This document shows positions 6,716-11,538 of a stretch of 13,311 nt of DNA, one piece after another. Each line of letters starts with the position of its first letter. Position 1 is the first letter of the stretch. Source of the DNA: Desulfuromonadaceae bacterium (GTDB lineage: Bacteria > Desulfobacterota > Desulfuromonadia > Desulfuromonadales > SZUA-540); the NCBI GenBank assembly GCA_003250235.1, contig QKGY01000203.1, positions 1 through 13,311 of the forward strand, written 5' to 3'. Position numbers and translations under genes: made by a program. A model generated the notes under the pieces. That model was not told where the DNA came from. It did not search any database and saw nothing but the letters and a program-made list of their open reading frames with translations.

Positions 6716-7237
6716 ATGGGCGACGGGAACAAAGTCATTTTTAGCGGCCGTATCGTCTCGTTGTTGATCGAGGAGCACGAGCTTCCCGACGGCAGGCGCG
6801 CCTCCTTCGAGATTGTCCGGCATTCGGGCGGCGCTGCAGTTCTGCCGGTGATGGAAGACGGTAGGGTGATCCTGATCCGCCAGTTTCGTCCCGCCGCAGG
6901 AGGGATGGTCTGGGAGATCCCCGCCGGGCGCCTGGAGGGCGGCGAGCCGCCGGAGACCTGCCTGCATCGGGAGCTCCGTGAAGAGGTCGGCGTGCGTGCC
7001 GCATCTCTCGAACGGCTCGGCGAGATGCTGACCGCGGTGGGGTTTTGCGACGAGGTCGTCCACCTTTTCGTGGCCCGGGGGCTTACCGAAGTGCCCCGAG
7101 CCCTTGAACCCGACGAATATATTGACGTCGTCCCGATGGCATTCGACGAGGCCATGGCGATGCTCCGCCGTGGAGAGATCCCCGACGGAAAGACCCAGCT
7201 TGCTCTATTTCTTTATCAGCAGAGGAATGTCCGATGA
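6716..7237 (+). CDS. Nudix hydrolase, ADP-ribose pyrophosphatase-like
   Basis: This 173-residue protein has a complete Nudix box at residues 71-93 (G-x5-E-x7-REL-x-EE-x-GV: GRLEGGE then PPETCLHRELREEVGV), which binds the divalent metals used to cleave nucleoside diphosphates linked to another group. The N-terminal part (HELPDGRRASFEIVRH, AVLPVMEDGRVILIRQFRPA and WEIPAGR) is characteristic of the ADP-ribose/ADP-sugar pyrophosphatase branch (NudF/YffH type). The region after the box reads LTAVGFCDEVVHLFVA where close ADP-ribose enzymes often have SPGF-x-(D/S)E, so the usual proline is replaced. ATG 6716 has a strong ribosome site (GGGGAGGAG at 6701-6709) overlapping the end of the kinase gene. 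It overlaps the next gene by four bases (ATGA). Cleavage of ADP-ribose or a nucleotide sugar is likely; the exact substrate is not determined. Confidence 0.9.
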   Translation: MGDGNKVIFSGRIVSLLIEEHELPDGRRASFEIVRHSGGAAVLPVMEDGRVILIRQFRPAAGGMVWEIPAGRLEGGEPPETCLHRELREEVGVRAASLERLGEMLTAVGFCDEVVHLFVARGLTEVPRALEPDEYIDVVPMAFDEAMAMLRRGEIPDGKTQLALFLYQQRNVR

Positions 7238-8121
7238 ATGCGTTTCCCCAGAGCTATGCCTCTCCCGTTCACCTGCCCTTCAACCGCCATGCCCTCGAGC
7301 GGCGGTTTTCCCTGTCGACGCCGGATCAGGAGGTTGCCAGCGATGCGGCGCACTGGCTGATTTTTAAGGGGACGGAGCTGCTCATGATGCCTTCGGGCGG
7401 GGAGCTGGTGTGGCCTCAATCGGGGCAACCCGCGCTGGAAGGGGTAAAGCCGGCGGATTCCGTCTATCTGGGGAGCTGGGAGGGGAAACCCTGCTTCGCC
7501 GGGCGTCTGCCTGACGGTGGGGCGCTTCCGGAAGGGTGGAGCCTCGAGAACCTGCTGGGCGCTTCGCCGCGTCTGGATATGGCGCAGATCTCCCTGGGGG
7601 GGATGGCAAACCAGATCCTGCACTGGGAGCGAAACAGCCGATTCTGCTCCGGATGCGGCGGGGAGTTGCGGCGACTCCCCGGAGAGTGGGGCAAACAGTG
7701 CACCCAGTGTCGCACCAGCCATTTCCCCCATATTCATCCTTGCGTGATCGTTCTGGTGCAGCGGCCGGGCGAAGTGCTGCTGACCCGCAAGCGCGAATGG
7801 CCCGAGGGGCGCTACAGCCTGGTGGCGGGGTTTCTCGATTTCGGCGAGTGTTTCGAGGAGGCCGTCGTCCGAGAGGTGCTGGAGGAGACCGGCGTGCGGA
7901 TCAAACAGGTGCGTTACGTGGGAAGTCAGAGCTGGCCATTCCCCAGTCAGGTGATGGCCGGCTTCGTGGCCGAGTACGACGGCGGCGACGTGCTGGTGGA
8001 GGAGAAAGAGCTGGAGGATGCCCGCTGGTTCCCGATATCACAGCTCCCCGCGCTTCCTCCGAAGCGCAGCATTGCCCGGTACATTCTCGATACCTTTGTC
8101 GGCTCTGGGACCGTCCGCTGA
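7234..8121 (+). CDS. nudC: NAD+/NADH diphosphatase (NudC family) with zinc ribbon
   Basis: This 295-residue protein has the full NudC layout. A variable N-terminal domain is followed by a four-cysteine zinc ribbon (C138, C141, C156, C159: FCSGCGGEL and QCTQC). Next come the Nudix box at residues 199-221 (GFLDFGE, then CFEEAVVREVLEETGV) and the NAD-specific array SQSWPFPSQVM at 231-241. The family hydrolyses NAD(H) to NMN(H) and AMP, and some members remove NAD caps from RNA. The array departs from the consensus SQPWPFPxS at two places (Pro to Ser at 233, Ser to Gln at 239), which may alter specificity. ATG 7234 overlaps the previous stop as ATGA, so translation is coupled to the first Nudix gene. 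No clear terminator follows its TGA. The family is certain; the NAD(H) substrate is probable. Confidence 0.92.
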   Translation: MNAFPQSYASPVHLPFNRHALERRFSLSTPDQEVASDAAHWLIFKGTELLMMPSGGELVWPQSGQPALEGVKPADSVYLGSWEGKPCFAGRLPDGGALPEGWSLENLLGASPRLDMAQISLGGMANQILHWERNSRFCSGCGGELRRLPGEWGKQCTQCRTSHFPHIHPCVIVLVQRPGEVLLTRKREWPEGRYSLVAGFLDFGECFEEAVVREVLEETGVRIKQVRYVGSQSWPFPSQVMAGFVAEYDGGDVLVEEKELEDARWFPISQLPALPPKRSIARYILDTFVGSGTVR

Positions 8122-8371
8122 GTTTAACCCTTTGGGATGGGGGAAGGGCTGCGCAGCGCCCTGGCGACCCTCTCCCGGCTCACCTGTGGGGACGCGGACC
8201 CCGGCGGAGTCATGCCGACGCGGTTTTCGTGGACCTTGATTTTTCTGTAGACGGAAGATGACCTTTGCGCTTGGGGCGATCATGGCCTTTGGAAGGGCTT
8301 GCAGCGTCTCTTTTGTTCAGAGTAGTAATTGTCCGTGCTTTGCGCTGCCAACCACTGCTCAGGAGTCCTGA
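8122..8371. other. 250-base spacer, G/C-rich with small inverted repeats, no gene recognised
   Basis: No convincing reading frame lies between nudC and the DUF4911 gene. The first 100 bases are very G/C-rich and contain adjacent short hairpins: GGGG-N7-CCCC at 8188-8202, then CGGC-N8-GCCG at 8202-8217. The word GACGCGG occurs at 8191-8197 and again at 8217-8223. A longer imperfect stem can be drawn between GGGGAAGGG and CCCTCTCCC around 8140-8175. This might be an RNA element, or the 3' end and terminator of the nudC transcript. No known RNA family was recognised, and no strong promoter for the downstream gene was found. Confidence 0.3.
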
Positions 8372-8620
8372 ATGGATACTCCCTTCATCAAGAAAGTCTA
8401 CCTCACTCCCCGTCAGCACATCGCCTATCTGCGTTTCGTGCTGGAGAGTTACGACGGTCTGGCTTTTATCCGGACCCTTGACAGCCATCAGGCTCTGGTA
8501 GAGATTGCCTATCCCCCGTCCCGAAGCACCGATGCCGAGGCCCTGATACGGGCCTTGGCCGCCGAACTCCCCCTGCAAGAAACCGATCCCCCGACTTCTG
8601 ACCAGTACCGTCCCCTGTAA
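8372..8620 (+). CDS. Small DUF4911 domain protein
   Basis: This is an 82-residue soluble protein with the layout of DUF4911: a KKVYLTPRQHIAYLRFVLES opening, then YDGLAFIRTLDSHQALVEIAYPP, then an alpha-helical RSTDAEALIRALAAEL. The conserved core is the E-x-Y-(D/E)-G-L-A-x-x-R-T stretch followed by a beta strand. DUF4911 proteins are short, found mainly in delta-proteobacterial anaerobes, and have no assigned function. A ribosome site (AGGAG, about 8360-8364) precedes ATG 8372. The gene appears to stand alone: a 250-base spacer lies upstream and the next gene is convergent. The family call comes from remembered pattern similarity, and no catalytic residues are evident. Confidence 0.75.
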   Translation: MDTPFIKKVYLTPRQHIAYLRFVLESYDGLAFIRTLDSHQALVEIAYPPSRSTDAEALIRALAAELPLQETDPPTSDQYRPL

Positions 8621-8654
8621 TGGGAAAGTAGGGAGACTCCCTGTTTAGACGGTA
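8606..8654. terminator. Nested inverted repeats at a convergent gene junction, probable bidirectional terminator
   Basis: Outer arms TACCGTC (8606-8612) and GACGGTA (8648-8654) are exact complements. Inside lie AGGGA-GAC-TCCCT (8630-8642), followed by GTTT on the plus strand, and a weaker CCC/GGG pair (8612-8614 with 8622-8624). The element spans the stop codons of both convergent genes (TAA at 8618-8620 and the complement of TAA at 8645-8647). The T-tract is poor, so it may pause or protect transcripts rather than terminate strongly. Confidence 0.45.
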
Positions 8655-9034
8655 ACCATTTCAAACTCCGGCGGGTTTTGAATCGTGCGCTTGACGCTGC
8701 ACTGTTCCGCCGCTCTAAGTATGGCCCCCTTGTATTTTTCCGGAAATCCCTCCGGCAGGTGAAAGGTGAGTTTGACGCGCGTCATGCGATGGGTCTGGGG
8801 ATCCCGCTCCCAGTCCATGCTCAGTGAAAACCCTTCGGTAGAAAGTCCGCGTTGCTGGCAGAATCGCAGCGCAAAATACCCGGCACAGGCTCCGAGGGAT
8901 GCCAGAAAAACCTCGAAAGGGGAGGGTGCCTCATTCTTCCCTCCTGCTTCTTCAGGCTGGTCTGTGCTAATGGTGAACCCACGGTAAGTGGCGTTGACGG
9001 CCGCCCCGCCGGGGAATGTGATTTCCATGGACAT
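8645..9034 (-). CDS. OsmC/Ohr-superfamily protein
   Basis: This 129-residue protein has the two conserved redox cysteines of the OsmC/Ohr superfamily in their expected contexts: C50 in PFEVFLASLGACAGYFALRF and C112 in AAEQCSVKRTIQNPPEFEM. The superfamily includes thiol peroxidases that reduce organic hydroperoxides, plus many members of unknown substrate (YhfA-like). The N-terminal beta strands (EITFPGGAAVNATYRGFTIS, with PSPFE at residues 37-41) also fit. ATG at 9034 is preceded by AAGGAGA. A longer frame extends to 9277 but would run antisense through the end of the DUF362 gene and adds nothing family-like. It lies 28 bases after that gene on the same strand, so the two are probably co-transcribed. 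A role in detoxifying peroxides or reactive thiols in an anaerobe is plausible, not proven. Confidence 0.88.
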   Translation of the reverse strand: MSMEITFPGGAAVNATYRGFTISTDQPEEAGGKNEAPSPFEVFLASLGACAGYFALRFCQQRGLSTEGFSLSMDWERDPQTHRMTRVKLTFHLPEGFPEKYKGAILRAAEQCSVKRTIQNPPEFEMVTV

Positions 9035-9062
9035 GTCGAATCTCCTTTCCGGATGAAAAAGC

Positions 9063-10190
9063 CTACCACCCTTTGCCCAAGGGTTCGAGGCGGATGAGGT
9101 CGTAATCCCTGCTGCCCAGTCCCAGTTTTTCGGCATGCTCCAGGGTGATCTCCCAGTCGATGTCCGGGTGAACGCCGCGGAACTTGTCGCCGCCGGGCTC
9201 CAAGCCGTTGGCCAGTGCCGTATTCGCCAGTCCCTGCGCCTGGTTGACGAGATCGGCGCAGGCCTGATCGAGAGCAACCGGGTCGCGGGATGCGAGGATG
9301 CCGATGTCGGCCACGATAGGGGCGTCGGAGTGTCCGTAGCAGTCGCAGGCCGGCGAAACCTGCGTGATGAAGTTGACGAACAGGGTCTTTTCCCTTTTAT
9401 CCTGAACCGCGCCCAGGGCGTATTCCGCCATTTTCCGCATCACCAGGGGGGCTTCCTCGTTCCACTGGATCTGGATAGCCTTCTCCTCGCACACCGTGAT
9501 GCAGCGACCGCATCCGGCGCATTTTTCGGCGTCGATGCGGGCCTTCCCTTCGAAAAAGGCAATAGCCCCGTGGGCGCAGGCTCTCAAGCAGGCGGCGCAG
9601 GCGGTGCAGAATTTTTCCGCAACCCTGGGGGCCACGTTGGAATGCTGTTCCAGTTTGCCTTCCCGGCTGGAACACCCCATGCCGAGATTTTTCAGCGTCC
9701 CTCCGAATCCTGTCAGTTCATGGCACTTGAAGTGGGAGAGAGCAATGAGGGTGTCGGCTTCGAGGATTTCCTGGCCGATGGAGACCGATTGCAGGATCTT
9801 TCCGGGTATCGCTACCCTGCGGGCCGACTGGCCGCGCAGACCGTCACTCAGAATCAGAGGGGCTCCGGCCACGGCGTAGGCAAAGCCGTTCTCGATGCCG
9901 CAGGTCAGCGCGGATACGGCCTCCTTGCGTTCGCCGGGGTACAGGGTGCAGGAGTCGGTGAGAAAGGGCTTGCCGCCGAGGGCCTTGACGCGATCCACGA
10001 CCCGCCGCGCAAAGGTCGGACGGATATAGGCGTGTCCCCCTTTTTCGCCGAAATGGATCTTGATGGCCGTGAGGTTGCCGCGCTGAATCACCTGTTCGAT
10101 GCCGGCGGCATCCAAGAGACGGGTCAGTTTTGAAAAAAGATTCTCGCGGTTTCCCGCGCGCATGTCGGAGAAATAGACCGGAGCACTCAT
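9063..10190 (-). CDS. DUF362 protein with two [4Fe-4S] ferredoxin motifs
   Basis: This 375-residue protein combines a DUF362 domain with an inserted bacterial-type 2[4Fe-4S] ferredoxin segment. DUF362 features include the N-terminal TAIKIHFGEKGGHAYIRP, LTDSCTLYPGERKE, LIALSHFKCHELTGFGGTLK (residues 148-167) with LGMGCSSREGK, and the C-terminal PIVADIGILASRDPVALDQA. Between them are two C-x2-C-x2-C-x3-C sets: C195/198/201/205 and C224/227/230/234, the latter being CAGCGRCITVC. Such proteins are common in anaerobes and are thought to pass electrons, but no reaction is established. MSAP at 10190 is preferred as the start because GGAG lies six bases upstream; an in-frame ATG at 10202 adds four residues and has no such site. 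The OsmC gene follows after 28 bases. No signal peptide is visible, so a cytoplasmic location is expected. Confidence 0.9.
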   Translation of the reverse strand: MSAPVYFSDMRAGNRENLFSKLTRLLDAAGIEQVIQRGNLTAIKIHFGEKGGHAYIRPTFARRVVDRVKALGGKPFLTDSCTLYPGERKEAVSALTCGIENGFAYAVAGAPLILSDGLRGQSARRVAIPGKILQSVSIGQEILEADTLIALSHFKCHELTGFGGTLKNLGMGCSSREGKLEQHSNVAPRVAEKFCTACAACLRACAHGAIAFFEGKARIDAEKCAGCGRCITVCEEKAIQIQWNEEAPLVMRKMAEYALGAVQDKREKTLFVNFITQVSPACDCYGHSDAPIVADIGILASRDPVALDQACADLVNQAQGLANTALANGLEPGGDKFRGVHPDIDWEITLEHAEKLGLGSRDYDLIRLEPLGKGW

Positions 10191-10370
10191 GGGGTTCTCC
10201 ATGGATGGGGTTGAAACCTGTCTGTTCCGGGAAGGCGGAGCACTTTGCCGCCGGTCGGAAGGGAAAGGGGCAATCCGGCACGATTATGGACCCTAACGGG
10301 GTTTCGGTCAACCTTTCCCGAGGGATTATTCTCCGCCGGAGGCCCACCGGGGGACCTGACCCGAATCCCC
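10191..10370. other. Gene-free spacer upstream of the DUF362 gene with large perfect inverted repeats
   Basis: Several exact inverted repeats pack into 180 bases: GGCGG/CCGCC (10234-10238, 10248-10252); GGGAAAGG/CCTTTCCC (10261-10268, 10312-10319), enclosing GACC/GGTC (10289-10292, 10306-10309); and GGGATT/AATCCC (10322-10327, 10364-10369). The last pair encloses two hairpins, CTCC-GCC-GGAG (10331-10341) and CGGG-N8-CCCG (10348-10363), making a compact three-way junction. Read on the minus strand this would form the 5' leader of the DUF362-OsmC transcript. It may be a structured leader RNA or a separate small RNA. No known riboswitch class was recognised. Confidence 0.4.
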
Positions 10371-10472
10371 TTCGTAAAATAGAAAAACATCGTTCTATAA
10401 TGATCTATTGTTTTTTGTTTTGGAGACGGGCAAGTGGCCCGAAGAGCGCCCATATAAACAGGCAAAAAATCA

Positions 10473-10503
10473 TTCAAAAATATTTTTAAAATAGTGTTAT
10501 AAT
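10473..10503 (+). promoter_or_regulatory. Candidate sigma-70-type promoter for the SPFH-AAA genes
   Basis: A perfect -10 hexamer TATAAT lies at 10498-10503, 24 bases before ATG 10528. A weak -35-like TTCAAA lies at 10473-10478 with a long 19-base spacer. The surrounding 10371-10517 is strongly A/T-rich against a G/C-rich background. A second TATAAT at 10396-10401 lacks a convincing -35. The -35 assignment is tentative. Confidence 0.45.
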
Positions 10504-10527
10504 TTTCTCAGTTTTTTGGAGGACCCT

Positions 10528-11538
10528 ATGGAACCGGAACAGCGATATCGCCTATTGCAGAGGGTGCGGATCAAGGCCCTGATGAAAAGAGGGTTTTTTG
10601 TGCTTCTGCTGGGCGTCATGGTGTATTACGGCGTGGCGCTGGTCTATGCCACCAAGACCATTTTCAAGGTGCGGCGTAATTATGCCGTGGTTTTGGAGGA
10701 CCTCTCGGGGGAGCGGCGGGTGGTGCAGGATATCGGCTGGCACCTGAGACTCCCCTTTTTTACCCGTCTCGAACTTGAGGTCCCTCTGATGAACCAGGAG
10801 CTTCATCTGGGTGGCAAGGCGCAGGAGGAGCGCATCATGTCGCGGGGCAACGTGGCCTTGTGGACCAGTGCCATGATGACCTACCGCATAGACGACCTGC
10901 AGCGCTGGGGCATTGAGAACAAGTCTCCGCAGACGCTGCTGCAGAACGACTTTGACGGCATCGTCAAGGATGTGATGCAGGGGCATTCCATCGATGAGCT
11001 GGTCTCGGATCGTGAAAAGATCAAGGAGGAGATTTACCGGGCCTTGAAGAAACGCCCCATCAACGAAGGGGGGCCTGATATCGAGCGCAAGTACGGTATC
11101 GAAGTCGTGTCGTTTGTGCTGAGGGACACACGTTTCGGGGACAAACTGGCAGAGGCCAGCGAGGAGAAGAAACGGCGCGAACTCATCGCCGAGGCGGAGA
11201 ATTATGCGGCAGACCTGGAGGCCAGCCGTACCCGCAAGCTCTATAGCGCCTACAGCGATTCCATCCGCGAGTTTCGCAAAGCCATCGGATTGCAGGATGG
11301 CGATGACCGTTTCCTGTTCGAGTTTCTGAATCAGCAGAAATGGGCGACGGCCTACGAAAAAAACCAGCAGGGGCAGAACACCTTCGTGTTGAACAACACC
11401 TCCGGCGCACCTCCGATCGTCCTTCCGGCCACGACGGAAAATGCCAGAAAGGAAGAGCCTTCTCAGAATGAGCAGACCTCGAAAAACAAGGTCTCCGGTA
11501 TACGTCCGACTTTCCGAGAAGCGGATAAGGCAGATTGA
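10528..11538 (+). CDS. Membrane-anchored SPFH/Band 7 (prohibitin-homology) protein
   Basis: This 336-residue protein has one N-terminal membrane helix (residues ~22-41) after a basic segment. The SPFH domain follows: KTIFKVRRNYAVVLEDLSGE, VVQDIGWHLRLPFFTRLEL, and a central strand-helix region with LQNDFDGIVKDVMQGHSIDELVS. A charged helical segment (about 205-235, KLAEASEEKKRRELIAEAEN) corresponds to the coiled coil by which HflK/HflC and prohibitins oligomerise. The last ~50 residues are a low-complexity Gln/Asn/Thr-rich tail. HflKC-type proteins form membrane rings that confine AAA proteases, and the downstream gene encodes a double AAA+ ATPase, so a complex is a reasonable inference. GGAGGA at 10518-10523 supports ATG 10528. 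The stop codon lies 71 bases inside the next gene's frame, implying coupled translation. The topology and family are clear; the partner is inferred. Confidence 0.87.
   Translation: MEPEQRYRLLQRVRIKALMKRGFFVLLLGVMVYYGVALVYATKTIFKVRRNYAVVLEDLSGERRVVQDIGWHLRLPFFTRLELEVPLMNQELHLGGKAQEERIMSRGNVALWTSAMMTYRIDDLQRWGIENKSPQTLLQNDFDGIVKDVMQGHSIDELVSDREKIKEEIYRALKKRPINEGGPDIERKYGIEVVSFVLRDTRFGDKLAEASEEKKRRELIAEAENYAADLEASRTRKLYSAYSDSIREFRKAIGLQDGDDRFLFEFLNQQKWATAYEKNQQGQNTFVLNNTSGAPPIVLPATTENARKEEPSQNEQTSKNKVSGIRPTFREADKAD

Noticed and set aside
5651..7063. Long minus-strand reading frame (470 codons) opposite the kinase and Nudix genes
   Set aside because: It lies antisense to three genes with clear family motifs, and its product has no recognisable domain. 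Long antisense frames are expected in G/C-rich coding DNA.
8188..8223. tRNA or SRP RNA in the nudC-DUF4911 spacer
   Set aside because: No T-loop (TTCGA-type), anticodon arm or conserved SRP tetraloop core was found.
8271..8285. Second sigma-54-like promoter before the DUF4911 gene
   Set aside because: GG and GC can be spaced correctly (TGGGGC-N5-TGGC), but the -12 element lacks TTGC, and no activator-type repeats lie upstream.
9035..9277. Longer OsmC protein (minus strand, start at 9277)
   Set aside because: The extra 81 residues come from an alternate frame of the DUF362 gene; ATG 9034 has AAGGAGA upstream and gives the normal family length.
9135..10133. Plus-strand frame of 332 codons opposite the DUF362 gene
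   Set aside because: The minus strand carries eight correctly spaced iron-sulfur cysteines and DUF362 motifs; the plus-strand frame is its shadow.
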